Positions 1 to 8,955 of a stretch of DNA of 64,000 nucleotides are shown here, piece by piece (position 1 is the first letter of the stretch; every line of letters begins with the position of its first letter). Source of the stretch: Dethiosulfatarculus sandiegensis (GTDB taxonomy: Bacteria > Desulfobacterota > Desulfarculia > Desulfarculales > Desulfarculaceae); the NCBI RefSeq assembly GCF_000931935.2, contig NZ_AZAC01000001.1, positions 248,001-312,000 on the forward strand, written 5' to 3'. The translations under genes and the position numbers were made by a program. The notes below the pieces were generated by a model. The model made no database searches and had not been told where the DNA came from. It worked only from the letters and a program-made list of their open reading frames with translations.

Positions 1-394
1 GTAAGGTCGTAATGATATATGATTCATTTTGGGTTTTTATCAGGCGTCCTGAAATATAAACCGGGTATCGCCTGCCGTCACTGGCATTGAAAATAGTTTC
101 CTGGTTAAGGCAGTGGCCGGTTATCTTGATCTTTTGTAAAAAGTCCAGCCAATCCTGCTCATTATACCAATAGCCCAGTTTTCTAAGCGTGTTACCTATA
201 ATATTCTTTTTGGAATCAGCGGAGAATTCAATAAAGAGGTCATTTACATCAAGCATAACCGGGTTGCGCAGGGAGCATAAAAAGGCAATGTCCGGAGTGT
301 ATTGGACAAATTTTTTTAATTTATCCTGGTTTTTTTTCTTTACCTGAGCGGGATTTGCGGATTCTTTGTCCTTGTTTTTAGACGCTTGGGCCAT
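1..394 (-). CDS. PAS-domain sensor protein, 3' end cut by window edge
   Basis: Reading the minus strand from ATG at 394 gives an open frame running off the window edge. The first 25 residues are Lys/Asn/Gln-rich and charged. After that the pattern resembles a PAS sensor domain: a leucine/phenylalanine core, then FSADSKKNIIG, WYNEQDW and ISGRLIKTQNESYI, typical of the helix and final strands of a PAS fold. At least 131 residues are present. The output domain (histidine kinase, GGDEF or methyl-accepting) would lie outside the window. It is followed on the same strand by sensor/stress genes to its right. The PAS assignment rests on pattern only and is moderately certain; that the frame is coding is more certain. 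Confidence 0.6.
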   Translation of the reverse strand, partial: MAQASKNKDKESANPAQVKKKNQDKLKKFVQYTPDIAFLCSLRNPVMLDVNDLFIEFSADSKKNIIGNTLRKLGYWYNEQDWLDFLQKIKITGHCLNQETIFNASDGRRYPVYISGRLIKTQNESYIITTL

Positions 395-539
395 TTGTAA
401 TACCTTGTTTGGGTATTTAGTATTTTATTATGGTAATGACTGTTAATCGGTGGTCGGCTCGGTTTAATGGTCGCAAAAAACTATTGTTATACGGTTTTTT
501 GGGCGCCGTAAAAAAAGGGCAGGGCGTAGTTTGAAGCAT

Positions 540-575
540 GGTGGCCTCCGGAGAAATTTTTCTCCGGAAGCCACC
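540..575 (-). terminator. hairpin downstream of tpx
   Basis: An inverted repeat with a GGTGGC outer stem and TCCGGAGAA/TTCTCCGGA inner stem (one mismatch pair) sits 20 bases past the tpx stop codon. There is no strong T-run after it on the minus strand, so it could be a terminator or an mRNA 3'-end stabiliser. Confidence 0.4.
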
Positions 576-594
576 GGCATAAATAGCAGAAAGT

Positions 595-1110
595 CTAGAA
601 TACCTTTTTCAATGCTTCCATAACTTTTTCGTAATCCGGTTCCTGGGAGATCTCCTGAACAAGTTGCCTGTAAACCAGCATGCCGTTTTGGTCAATTATC
701 AGGACCGCCCGCGCCAAAAGGCGCAGCTCCTTAATCAAAAGGCCGTAATTTTGTCCAAAAGATGCGTCTTTGTGGTCACTTAAGGTGACAAGTTTTTCCA
801 CTCCCTGAGCCCCGCACCACCTGGCCTGAGCAAAGGGAAGATCCATGCTCAAGGTGAGAATGACTACATTCTCTCCCAATTTTTCGGCCTCGGTGTTGAA
901 GCGCTTGGTTTGTAATTCGCAGACCGGTGTATCCAAAGAGGGGACCGATGAGATGATAATCACCTTGCCGGTATAGTCGGAAAGGCTCTTGGCTGAAAGG
1001 TCTGTTGCCAGGGCTGTGAAGTCAGGGGCCTTGGCCCCGAGTTGAGGCTCATCTCCGGTCAGGGTCAGTGGATTTGATTGCATGAAAACTGCGTTTGGCC
1101 TGTCGCCCAT
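595..1110 (-). CDS. tpx: Thiol peroxidase (atypical 2-Cys peroxiredoxin)
   Basis: 171-residue Tpx-family peroxidase that reduces H2O2 and alkyl or lipid hydroperoxides with thioredoxin as electron donor, in the cytoplasm. The family signature NPLTLTGDEP is near the N-terminus. The active-site stretch SVPSLDTPVCELQ carries the peroxidatic Cys64, and the resolving Cys99 lies in RWCGAQG. Both cysteines of the atypical 2-Cys mechanism are therefore present and the length is normal. ATG at 1110 is chosen because GAGGAG lies about eight bases upstream; the next Met (at 1083) would also leave the domain intact. It is the oxidative-stress gene of a minus-strand group with a universal stress protein just upstream. 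Confidence 0.95.
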   Translation of the reverse strand: MGDRPNAVFMQSNPLTLTGDEPQLGAKAPDFTALATDLSAKSLSDYTGKVIIISSVPSLDTPVCELQTKRFNTEAEKLGENVVILTLSMDLPFAQARWCGAQGVEKLVTLSDHKDASFGQNYGLLIKELRLLARAVLIIDQNGMLVYRQLVQEISQEPDYEKVMEALKKVF

Positions 1111-1453
1111 TTTGTCTCCTCGTATTTTGGGGAAAACGTTTACCGAAAAGGACCTATGCCCGGATTTGTTTGGTGAAATAAGGCAATATCCTGTTCCTTT
1201 AAATAGATACTATTATCAAACAGGATTGTATTACTATAGATTTATATTTACAAAATAAAAAGGGCTTGGCAACTTAAAACAGGCGCAAGAATGGCGAATT
1301 GGGTTCAGGCTGATTTACGTGCAAGTGAAAAAAATAGCAAGGAGGAGCGGGCCGGGATGGGAGCTTAAGGAGTGAATGGAATTTGCCGGTCTCAAAGTGT
1401 GCGGCAAGAATTTTTTTAATATAACTCGATTAACTGCCGGCAAGGTAAAAGCC
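1111..1453. other. intergenic region upstream of tpx
   Basis: No gene is supported here. The right part near 1200-1265 is AT-rich and holds a weak inverted repeat (ATCCTGTT at 1188-1195, AACAGGAT at 1219-1226). It lies upstream of tpx and downstream of the UspA-like gene, so it probably contains the tpx promoter. Confidence 0.4.
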
Positions 1454-1900
1454 CTACTTGGTCTTGACCACCAGGACCGCTGTACCCTCCAGGGCGCGCA
1501 CAAGCTTGATGCTGACATCTCCCAGGACAAATTCTTCTGCCTTGGACATGCGCTTACGGCCAATTATGACCAAGTCGTAATGTTGCTCACGACATTGTTC
1601 AAGTATGCCTTCAGCCACCGTAGGAAAGGTTTCGGTGATCAATTTTGTTTCTATAAGGTTTGGGTTGTAGCCGAATTCCACCAGGCTGTCCTTGGCTTTC
1701 TCCAATACCGCCTGGAAACGGGCGGGCTGCTGCTCGGTGAATTTACGGCCCATCAGTTCCTCACTGGCGCTGACCTGGCGGAAAAGATGCAATAAAGTTA
1801 TGTTGCATTCCTCCGGACACATGGCCATGGATGCGAAAAACTCCAATGCGGCCCTGGAACTGACAGAATCATTAATGCAGACAAGGATTGAGTTTGGCAC
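1454..1900 (-). CDS. Universal stress protein (UspA family)
   Basis: About 148 residues with the single-domain UspA fold. It opens with the strand-forming SILVCINDS containing the conserved Asp/Ser after beta-1. The C-terminal nucleotide-loop region is VIIGRKRMSKAEEFVLGDVS followed by ALEGTAVLVV. The usual G-x2-G-x9-G-S motif is altered (the second Gly is Arg, and GDVS ends the loop), so ATP binding may be weakened. GTG at 1900 is preferred over an upstream TTG at 1924: AGGGG precedes the GTG at a suitable distance and the family begins right before SILV. Usp proteins are small cytoplasmic stress-response proteins. The specific role here is unknown. Confidence 0.85.
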   Translation of the reverse strand: MPNSILVCINDSVSSRAALEFFASMAMCPEECNITLLHLFRQVSASEELMGRKFTEQQPARFQAVLEKAKDSLVEFGYNPNLIETKLITETFPTVAEGILEQCREQHYDLVIIGRKRMSKAEEFVLGDVSIKLVRALEGTAVLVVKTK

Positions 1901-1942
1901 TGGATCACCCCTGTTTTGATTCAATCTTTCATCTTAGTTAAC

Positions 1943-2854
1943 CTACTCCTCCAGCAGATAGATACATCGGCTTACGTCTTCGATAATTTCCTCCATGACT
2001 TCATAATAAATGCTGGCTCCTCTCGAAAAATGCATTAATACATCGTTTAAAGGTTTAGGTATTATCGGATAAATCTTTTTAAGATTTATAAAGCGGGTTT
2101 GGTGGATTATTGAGAAATCAGCTCCATCCAAATCGTCATAAAGATTGCCGTACTTTTTCCGATCCTTTTTGATCATGTGTAAGGTGTGAAGCCCCATGCC
2201 GACAGCGTAGATCAATATGTTTCCGATTCCAAAAAGGTCTAGGCCAAAGGGGTTTTCAGTTGTCTGGTAATCATAGTCAAAATCAATCCACACGTAATTT
2301 CCGCTATCTCTTTCGACAATTATGTGATCGTTTCTAATGTCACCATGGCGAAATCCGTTCAGATGCAAAAATCTGAGTGCGTCTAGGACCTTTAAAATTT
2401 GTTTCAGAATAACCGGTAAAATGCGCCTGAAATAGTCTTCATAGGATAAATTGAATGAAGCTATATAGTTAAAAAAATTAGGGCCGCTAATAACATCCAA
2501 GATCCTGATGATATTGTCTTTTTCGTCCTTATGCCAGATTCCCTGCATAAAATGGGGATGATTTCTCACCTGGTCGAGAATTTTTGCCTCTTTCTCAGGA
2601 CTCCTGAAGCACATAATGGAAATTGGACCTATACGGGTCTCGAAATTTTCGAAAAAGGAAAGTTTAATGAGTTTCTTTTCTCCTGTCTCTTGATCAATGG
2701 CCCATTTAACCCAGAATTTAGGGTCATCCATTCCGAACCGCATCTCATGAGCATGGCCGGTGACCTTGTAATAGCGTCCGCCGATCAGGAGAATATCATC
2801 GCGATCTATGGAATAGATTTCAGTAGTGTCGGTGATCGGATTTAGTTTATCCAT
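1943..2854 (-). CDS. Atypical protein-kinase-fold protein
   Basis: About 303 residues resembling the eukaryotic-like kinase/aminoglycoside-phosphotransferase fold. A probable catalytic loop reads LNGFRHGDIRNDHIIVE (HGD in place of HRD). It is followed by WIDFDYDY, where a DFD replaces the magnesium-binding DFG. An N-lobe segment with lysines (WVKWAIDQETGEKKLIKLS) precedes. The Asn normally five residues after the catalytic Asp is His here, so the metal site is non-standard and the protein may be a divergent kinase or a pseudokinase. ATG at 2854 is preferred; a TTG at 2887 would add 11 residues but has no clear ribosome site. Neighbours are a GAF protein upstream and a stress protein downstream, both on the same strand. 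Confidence 0.65.
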   Translation of the reverse strand: MDKLNPITDTTEIYSIDRDDILLIGGRYYKVTGHAHEMRFGMDDPKFWVKWAIDQETGEKKLIKLSFFENFETRIGPISIMCFRSPEKEAKILDQVRNHPHFMQGIWHKDEKDNIIRILDVISGPNFFNYIASFNLSYEDYFRRILPVILKQILKVLDALRFLHLNGFRHGDIRNDHIIVERDSGNYVWIDFDYDYQTTENPFGLDLFGIGNILIYAVGMGLHTLHMIKKDRKKYGNLYDDLDGADFSIIHQTRFINLKKIYPIIPKPLNDVLMHFSRGASIYYEVMEEIIEDVSRCIYLLEE

Positions 2855-3007
2855 TGCACCATATTCCGGCTTTAATCGGGTTATCAAGACGTATTTAATA
2901 TTTCAAGATCAGCAGCTTTTCAGTTTGGTCCTTAATGATGATCAGTTATTGGATTAAGTTTTATCTCAGCTTAAATCAGGCCCGGATGAATTATTTTCTG
3001 GTCTTTA

Positions 3008-3568
3008 TTAAAGCATTCGCAAAGGTAAATTTTCTAAGGCCATTTTGACATGCTCAAGGAAATTTTTGAGCCCGTTATTGTCAATGACCAGGCCTAATAA
3101 CTCACTCATAATAGCGAGTGATTCCACGTCGTCATCGTGCAGCATTCTTGGCTCGGCGAAATATATCCTCAGCACGCCGGTGATTACTTCCCGGCATTTG
3201 ATGGGGATGGAAAGCAATGAGACGATGCCTTCCTCTTCCGCGGCCTTGGGATACTGCACCCTGGGATCGTTCTGCATGTTCTCCACAAATACGGCTTCGC
3301 CGGTATACAGAGAACAATGGGAGGCGTCTACGAAAAGCACCGGTCCTTTATTAAGGTATTGATCACTGATGCCATAGCTGGCCACGTGGATCATCTGATT
3401 TTCCTGCTCATCCAAAAGCATGATGCTGCATCCCTTGGCCTTGAAGGATCGGGTGGTGCCTTCAACCAGATGCTGGATAAGGGTGTTCAGATCCCCATAG
3501 GTTGCTATGGCATGGCAGATCACCTTGAACTGCCTGAGGTAAAAGCGCCTTTCTGATTTGGTGACCAT
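3008..3568 (-). CDS. GAF-domain protein
   Basis: 186 residues made almost entirely of one GAF sensor domain. Helix 1 (FKVICHAIATYGDLNTLIQHLVE) is followed by the GAF beta-sheet GCSIMLLDEQENQMIHVASYG, a VENMQNDPRVQYP segment typical of GAF ligand loops, and SLLSIPIKCREVITGVLRIYF. There is no output domain, so it would act through partner proteins. ATG at 3568 has AGAGAGGG upstream. It heads the minus-strand group of sensor/stress genes that continues with the kinase-fold protein. GAF domains bind small ligands; the ligand cannot be predicted. Confidence 0.85.
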   Translation of the reverse strand: MVTKSERRFYLRQFKVICHAIATYGDLNTLIQHLVEGTTRSFKAKGCSIMLLDEQENQMIHVASYGISDQYLNKGPVLFVDASHCSLYTGEAVFVENMQNDPRVQYPKAAEEEGIVSLLSIPIKCREVITGVLRIYFAEPRMLHDDDVESLAIMSELLGLVIDNNGLKNFLEHVKMALENLPLRML

Positions 3569-4040
3569 GGTATAGCCCTCTCTTGCTTTTTGGCCTTTCT
3601 GTTTTGCGGCTTAAATCAACTTTTGCTTTTGGCTTTGTTTCAGGGTCTTTTCGCTGCCTGGCAGCGAGTAATAGCTGGAAAGATTTAAATAAGTAGCTTA
3701 GTTATGTGATTTCCGGATCTTTCAAGGGTCATCCCATGAAACCTGAATCAGCACACTAAAAACAACCTGCCGGGTAAATTGTCTTAAATGAAATTGGCTA
3801 TTTTTATTTATGAAAACAAACCATTATTTGATTCCTGAATGTCAAGTTACAATCGATTATTACTACTAATCATACTATCATAAATGAGTTTAAGCGGGCC
3901 AAATTGAAAATGTTCACAAGGTGTAATGGCACATGGGGATGGTGAATTCTTTATTCTTATTAAGCGGGCCGAAGCATTAGTCAGGTTTGATAGGCTGATT
4001 CGGCAGGATTTTTCACCGGCTGAGAGTGGGCCACGAAATA

Positions 4041-4213
4041 CCCCTAAAATCAGAGATTTTGGGGATCCCGAATGACGGCCAGCGGGATTGCGAGTCTTTC
4101 TTAAGACTAGTAATTCTAGCCAGTTGGCAAAACTCGGTTTTTGCCAACTGTTTGCTGACAAAGCCCAGGAGGACTTTGTCAGCAAACAGGGATGCCCCCA
4201 TTTCGGGGCTCCC
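4041..4213. repeat. cluster of five consecutive hairpins; last two also found at 20980-21033
   Basis: The gene-free stretch 3569-4287 contains a run of back-to-back inverted repeats. These are 4041-4064 (CCCC-AAAATC / GATTTT-GGGG, one bulge), 4093-4108 (AGTCTT/AAGACT), and 4121-4150 (perfect 12-bp stem CAGTTGGCAAAA/TTTTGCCAACTG). Then come 4151-4186 (TTTGCTGACAAAG / CTTTGTCAGCAAA) and 4189-4213 (GGGA-GCCCC / GGGGC-TCCC). The last two have a diverged copy at 20980-21033. Small open frames across this stretch have no codon or domain support. It lies downstream of the minus-strand CsgG-like gene and may act as a terminator or be a dispersed REP-like element. Confidence 0.6.
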
Positions 4214-4287
4214 GGTGGTTGTTTATTTTTGTGGGCGAGCGTTGTTTGTAAAGAAAAAAGAAAAGGGGTGATTCCATTCCTTCATCA

Positions 4288-5262
4288 CTACTTAAAAACA
4301 TCATCCACTGATCTGTCAGGCTCCCTGGTTGTCCGAACCACTCTGGGAGGGGATGCCGGTTTACAGATATCGCCTTTTGCTATGCTGAGGCCCTCAACCG
4401 GCCTGATGAGCTTTGCAATGCTCATTTTCGACTCTACGCTTACAACTTCGATAGTTCCCAGATCAGTTTGAGATGATCCCAGCATAACGCCTGTATCCTC
4501 ATCAATAATGGTTTCTCCTTTTCGGATGACTTTAAAAGTATCGCCTCTTGTTATACCTCCGCTTGATCCCCGGTTAAGGTAATATTGACCGTTTTTGGCC
4601 AAGGCCACCTTGACGGGGAAAATTTCATTCAAAATCATGTAAACCAATTTATGGGTGAATCCATTGAGCGCCCTTTGGATGTGCATACCCTCTAAACGCC
4701 GGGTTTCAATATTCCCAAAGCATTTTTGATATTGGAGTTGATCTGCAGCTAGAATTTTACCTGTCTCGGCATTAACTATGCGGATGCTTGCACCCAGAGA
4801 TACTTTGCCCGTTCTTCTATAGCGGGAAGTGTAGGGGATTTTTTCGCTTTCCACCCTGCCTTCCATATTGTTAAGAACTCCGAACAAAAGGAGCTTCGCT
4901 CCAAGCATCCTGCCCACCCGAATGGAGTTTTTCGGGGAGGTCATCTCAGATGCACTGAAATCCAGCTCCTTCATGGCCGCATCAAGTCTTGACCTTTCAA
5001 CTACGCTTAGCCGCTTTGATTTGACTATCTCGGTGACGATTTTGTCGGTTAATAAATTGGTTCGCACCATGTTTTTAATCTCAGCTTTGGCTGATTTTCC
5101 CTCTGGGCCTTCGATATTTAATTGAGTGGATACAGAGTTGCCCGGCAGGTCAAAATCAAATACAGCTATGGTTAAAAGCTTTCCCTTAGCCTCCACATTT
5201 CCGGCACTTAAAACAAAACCTAAGCAAAGGCTTATGACTAAGAAAATCCTGGCTTTTTGCAT
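4288..5262 (-). CDS. Exported CsgG/FlgT-like envelope protein
   Basis: 324 residues from ATG at 5262, preceded by GAGGTGG (a GTG three codons earlier is less likely). A Sec signal peptide of about 25 residues (IFLVISLCLGFVLSAGNVEA) lacks a lipobox cysteine. The next ~190 residues match the CsgG fold: TIAVFDFDLPG, then LVVERSRLDAAMKE-like and GRMLGAKLLLFGVLNN motifs, and ASIRIVNAETGKILAA. The C-terminal third (NRGSSGGITRGDTFKVIRKG...GTIEVVSVESKMSIAKL) resembles the FlgT C-terminal domain. CsgG proteins form outer-membrane export pores; FlgT-like ones form periplasmic rings. Without a lipobox the pore function is less sure. The next upstream gene encodes a related lipoprotein, with a 25-base gap. 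Confidence 0.75.
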   Translation of the reverse strand: MQKARIFLVISLCLGFVLSAGNVEAKGKLLTIAVFDFDLPGNSVSTQLNIEGPEGKSAKAEIKNMVRTNLLTDKIVTEIVKSKRLSVVERSRLDAAMKELDFSASEMTSPKNSIRVGRMLGAKLLLFGVLNNMEGRVESEKIPYTSRYRRTGKVSLGASIRIVNAETGKILAADQLQYQKCFGNIETRRLEGMHIQRALNGFTHKLVYMILNEIFPVKVALAKNGQYYLNRGSSGGITRGDTFKVIRKGETIIDEDTGVMLGSSQTDLGTIEVVSVESKMSIAKLIRPVEGLSIAKGDICKPASPPRVVRTTREPDRSVDDVFK

Positions 5263-5287
5263 TTTCCCCACCTCAAATGATCTTGAT

Positions 5288-5956
5288 TTATCCGGCTGTC
5301 AGAAAGGGGATGCTTTCCGTTGTTTTTTCAATTACTTCTCGGTAGAGTTTTTTCTTTGAGGGGTCAAGGGCCGCACCAATCACCGCGCCGGTGGCGCCTC
5401 CCACCAATGCTCCGGCTTTGGCTGAAGAGGAATCCTTGCTGCCCACGGAGGTGCCGACAAGCCCGCCCACGGAAGCCCCCAGTAAACCGCCTCCCAGTGC
5501 TGCCCAGCCTTTTTTGGAATCACCTGTGCCTTCACCCATCCAAACCAGGCTACCGGTCTCCAGCATGGTCATTTTTGCTGTCATGCTTACTTCGGATCCT
5601 TCATTGTCGACATTTACAATGACCAGTGTTTTTACGTTATGAATGCGAAGTTGGGCGGCTCCTTTGCCGGTGGTAAATTCAGCTGCGTTTTGAAAATCGG
5701 CTTCTTGTGCAATTTGGTCCAGATTTGCCCGGTCTATGACCAGAAAACCTTTTTTTAATAAAGCCATTGAAAACAGGTCGGCAGTCTCTTGTTTTTGAAG
5801 ATCCGTTAAGTTTGCGCTGTTAACGACCACAGCCAATCTACCAACTTTGTTGAAGTTGGCCCTTGGGTGAACGAATCCACTACCTGCCGCGCAGGCACTG
5901 ATAAAGCAAAGGCATATTATTACGCCTAAAATTTTGAAGTTAAGATTCGCTTTCAT
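5288..5956 (-). CDS. CsgG-like lipoprotein with glycine-zipper C-terminus
   Basis: 222 residues from ATG at 5956, with GGAG seven bases upstream (a GTG at 5974 is less likely). The signal peptide ends in a lipobox (FISAC; Cys22), so the mature protein is a lipoprotein. The middle part has the alpha/beta pattern of the CsgG/GNA1162 group (RLAVVVNSANL, GFLVIDRANLDQIAQEADF, NVKTLVIVNVDN, AKMTMLETGSLVWMGEG). Residues ~150-200 are Gly/Ala-rich (AALGGGLLGASVGGLVG, GALVGGATGAVIGAAL), a glycine zipper able to insert in a membrane. It probably forms an operon with the CsgG/FlgT-like gene downstream. It may be the membrane-anchored partner in an outer-membrane assembly; this is inference. Confidence 0.7.
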   Translation of the reverse strand: MKANLNFKILGVIICLCFISACAAGSGFVHPRANFNKVGRLAVVVNSANLTDLQKQETADLFSMALLKKGFLVIDRANLDQIAQEADFQNAAEFTTGKGAAQLRIHNVKTLVIVNVDNEGSEVSMTAKMTMLETGSLVWMGEGTGDSKKGWAALGGGLLGASVGGLVGTSVGSKDSSSAKAGALVGGATGAVIGAALDPSKKKLYREVIEKTTESIPFLTAG

Positions 5957-6609
5957 TAAAATCTCCGTTTTCACATTAGGTTTAATATCAAATAATGGGA
6001 GCCTTTAATTTAGTCTATAAAGAAGTTTTACTACTAAATTGCTTATAATTATTGTAAAAAAAGAGACGCTTAATCACGCTGGTAAATTACTTCATAATTA
6101 AAAAAAACTAGACAACTCAACTAAACGTTAGAAAAATAAACAGGTAATTTGTTTGTGTCAATCTTTAATATCTTTCAATTATGGTTTTGTAAGCTTTTTG
6201 ATGACAAAGAAGGTAATATCTCAATAGTTCTTATCTTTTTTGGAGAGAAAGCATAAATAATATCAAATAGTTAGCAATAAATATGCTTTAAGTTTTCAAT
6301 ACGTAAAGTGCTTTAATTTAATAATATAAATTTAACTATTAGCTATAATATTCAAGGTAAGATGTTTGCAATAAGATTAACGAATATTTCGTGATCTATA
6401 TTGCTGAAAAATTCTGGTTTGGTTGTAAAAGTAATTGGTTGCCTGGAAATAAACTCTCAGCTTTAGCGGTTTGTTTAATGATGACTTGTTTGTATTCAGG
6501 TGTGGTGCTCCTCTGGTACGGTAAACGGTATTGGATTTTAGCAGGAAGAGGCGCCCCCAAATTTTAGGCAACTGTGTTAGTCTGATTTGGCTATATAAAT
6601 CAGAAGAAA
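5957..6609. other. AT-rich gene-free region
   Basis: About 650 bases of very AT-rich DNA, unlike the GC-richer housekeeping half of the window. No frame has coding character. It probably contains the promoter of the CsgG-like pair on its left side. The base composition and the adjoining transposase remnant suggest horizontally acquired DNA. Confidence 0.4.
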
Positions 6610-7720
6610 ATGATGGCTAAGCGTAAGACCTATAGACTCACGTTTAAGTGCAAGGTTGCTCTTGAAGTTATCAAGGGGGACATGGGCATAGCCGAGCTTG
6701 CCTCCAATTAAGGGACTAATCCGTTCATGTTAGGTGGAAAATGCAGGCTCTTGGGGCATGGAGGCTTTTTCCCGTGGCGGCCATACTGCCCATGAGGCCC
6801 GGGAACAGGGGCGTATCTAGGAAGTTTATACCAAGATCGGGGAACTGACTGAGGAGAGGGGATTTTGGCAAAGCCTTGGGGTGCTGGGTCACGTCCGGAG
6901 AATGGTAATGATTGCTCCCAATCACCAAAGGCCAAAGCCTTACTCGCCGATGTTACCTGGTTTGTGTCAGGCGTTCGTCATCTTACTACCAGGGCAAAAG
7001 CGAATCTCCCCTGAATTTGAAGGTGATGCTTCTGGCTGACGAGCAGTGCTTTTTGTGCCCCCTTTTTCGATAGCCGCCGCATGATCCGCTCCATAAAAGA
7101 GCAAGGCTACAGCCTGGGGCGTAAAAGGGTGTACCGCTTGATGGGCAAGATGGGAATTGCGGCCATATACCCCACACCCCGGGTGCAGCAAGCTTCGCCC
7201 GGAGACCAAGGTCTATCCTAACCTACTGAGGGGTATGGTCATTGAACGGACAAGCCATGTGTGTGGTTCGCCAATATCATTTACATTCCCATGTGTCAGG
7301 GGCCCATGTACCTGGTGCCGGTAATGAACTGATACTTGCGTCGGGTGCTCTACCGGCGGTCTGGGAGGATGCCGTTGATGCATACGCTTTCGGAGATATT
7401 CAACATCGAGCAGTGAGCCACTTAACATGTTTGGCCTTTAACAAGGAGAAAAGTTAAAAAATACCCATAAAGGGCTGCGGTGCCTCAATGGACAACGTAT
7501 TCATTGAGCGACTGTGGTGGTCGTTTAAGTACGGATGTGTTTACATTAATTTTTTAAAACGGAAAAGCCCTTGGAAAAGGGCTGGGGATCTGGATCGACT
7601 TTTAGAATACCCGGAGGGAACTTCCCTCACTGGGCTATCGCACCCCGGACCAGGCATACTTCCAGGGCGCCCAAAAAGCGGCTTAAATATGAACGACCAA
7701 ATCAAACTTAATCAAGCCGC
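6610..7720 (+). pseudogene. IS3-family transposase remnant (orfA + orfB, multiply disrupted)
   Basis: A degraded IS3-type element. The orfA start at 6610 reads MMAKRKTYRLTFKCKVALEV and stops after 33 codons. Pieces of the orfB integrase core follow in shifting frames: a GVLGHVRRMVMIAPNHQRPK-like helix-turn-helix stretch near 6890, a SYTFPCVRG-like core strand near 7270, and SMDNVFIERLWWSFKYGCVY at about 7484-7543 holding the final catalytic Glu of the DDE triad. The tail has the YPEGTSLTGLSHPGPGI and P-K-S-G end seen in these elements. Several stops and frameshifts show it is dead. A second copy of its 3' end lies at 32069-32250, so the element was once multicopy here. Confidence 0.75.
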
Positions 7721-7767
7721 CAAGCTGTCCGAAAAAATTGGTTCACCGCTTCGTAATGAAAGATTAT

Positions 7768-7884
7768 GAATAATTATTGGTGTGTTGTTACAGTTTGGAC
7801 TTGGTTGCCGGCCAGGGGTCGGGCTTTGATTAAATAAAAACGTATTTTGGCTATAATCAGATGGGTGATAGTATGAGAATATTT
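7768..7884. repeat. 117-bp noncoding element, copy 1 (copy 2 at 14516-14633)
   Basis: The segment starts GAATAATTATTGGTGTGTTG and ends with a GATAGTATGAGAATATTT block. It aligns over its whole length with 14516-14633, best at both ends and with a variable GC-rich stem-loop in the middle. It lies between the IS3 remnant and the 8120 gene. Neither copy has an open frame. It may be a mobile noncoding element, a small-RNA gene or a duplicated upstream region. The rest of the 7720-8119 gap is AT-rich with nothing else recognised. Confidence 0.5.
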
Positions 7885-8119
7885 CAATTTTTTTGACTTT
7901 AAATTTTAAAAAACTTTTTAGCTTAACTGATTTGTTATTACTGTTTGCAAAAATTATGAAGTGCTATTAATTGTATAAGGCTTGAACGGGAAAAATAAAT
8001 ATTTTATATGAAAATGAATTAAAATGAAAAATAGTTATTTTTTAGGTGTTTGTATGTCTTTATAAAAAAGTATATGATAATATGAAATGAAAATTTAGTG
8101 TCTTGTTTTGGGGGAAATT

Positions 8120-8923
8120 ATGTTTTGTTGGAAAAGGTATATTTTTTTAATCTTTATTGTTTGCTTCGCTCTTAATTTTGGATTTATGGTGTTTAGCTCC
8201 TCTTTTGTCTGGGCTAAGGTAGTATCGTCTTATGATTCTGCTAAAATAATCAAAAATGGAAAAGTAATTTTAGAAAAAAACATTGTTGCCCCGGATGCGA
8301 AAAATAATCCCTGGCCAGGAGTGATGACAGGTAAGTTAAGTAAGGATGCGGATAAACTATTTTATCATCTTTGGAAATACCGTTCAAACACCTTCACTAT
8401 AATCCATGGAAATCAAAGTAGTTTGGCCAAAATGATCTTCAGACTGGCGTTGTTTAATAAAGATATAGACGCATCTATGAAGCCGGACAGGTTTGCCAGA
8501 GGAGCCCAGGCTTTTCACTATTCTATTGATCAAGTCCTCAATTGGCTTAATGATAATAAATTCAATGTTGCTTCTCCATATGATACTGAAGAACGGGAAC
8601 TGATCGATATTTTAATAAGCAAAAAGGTTATCTCTAAAACAAATGATGGATTCGTTAAAGGGGATCCAAATATCAGACATATTGTTGGTGCCTCTAAGGG
8701 GAAAAGGCGGTCGTTGGCTTTAAATCTAAATCAAGAGCGATGGCATGTTTATTGGGATGAAGATCAAGATTTCCGGACGAAGTATATTGCTAAATGGAAT
8801 CAACTTGGTGAACGCAAACAAAAAGAAGCCATAAAAAAGTTAAAAGGATATAATCCCGATAATCTTCAACAGTTGATTGAGGAATGGGCTGTCTGGCAAC
8901 AGGAATCACTGCCTGTCAAATAG
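8120..8923 (+). CDS. Exported protein of unknown function
   Basis: 267 residues from ATG at 8120, just after GGGGGA; a TTG at 8108 would add four residues. The N-terminus is a strong signal peptide or membrane anchor (YIFLIFIVCFALNFGFMVF, then FVWAKV as a likely cleavage region). The mature part is soluble, rich in Lys, Asn and Trp, with a HWxxxx-type aromatic pattern (FYHLWKYRSNTF, RWHVYWDEDQDF, EEWAVWQQE). I do not recognise a family. It is AT-rich like the surrounding island and stands alone on the plus strand, convergent with the TPR-CHAT gene and separated from it by a strong hairpin. It may belong to the envelope cluster, but only location suggests this. Confidence 0.7.
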   Translation: MFCWKRYIFLIFIVCFALNFGFMVFSSSFVWAKVVSSYDSAKIIKNGKVILEKNIVAPDAKNNPWPGVMTGKLSKDADKLFYHLWKYRSNTFTIIHGNQSSLAKMIFRLALFNKDIDASMKPDRFARGAQAFHYSIDQVLNWLNDNKFNVASPYDTEERELIDILISKKVISKTNDGFVKGDPNIRHIVGASKGKRRSLALNLNQERWHVYWDEDQDFRTKYIAKWNQLGERKQKEAIKKLKGYNPDNLQQLIEEWAVWQQESLPVK

Positions 8924-8955
8924 CTTGTCAGCATAGGTTTTTAGTTTGAATTATT

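Noticed and set aside
3847..4185. 112-codon minus-strand frame in the hairpin cluster
   Set aside because: It runs through consecutive palindromes and has no domain or start signal.
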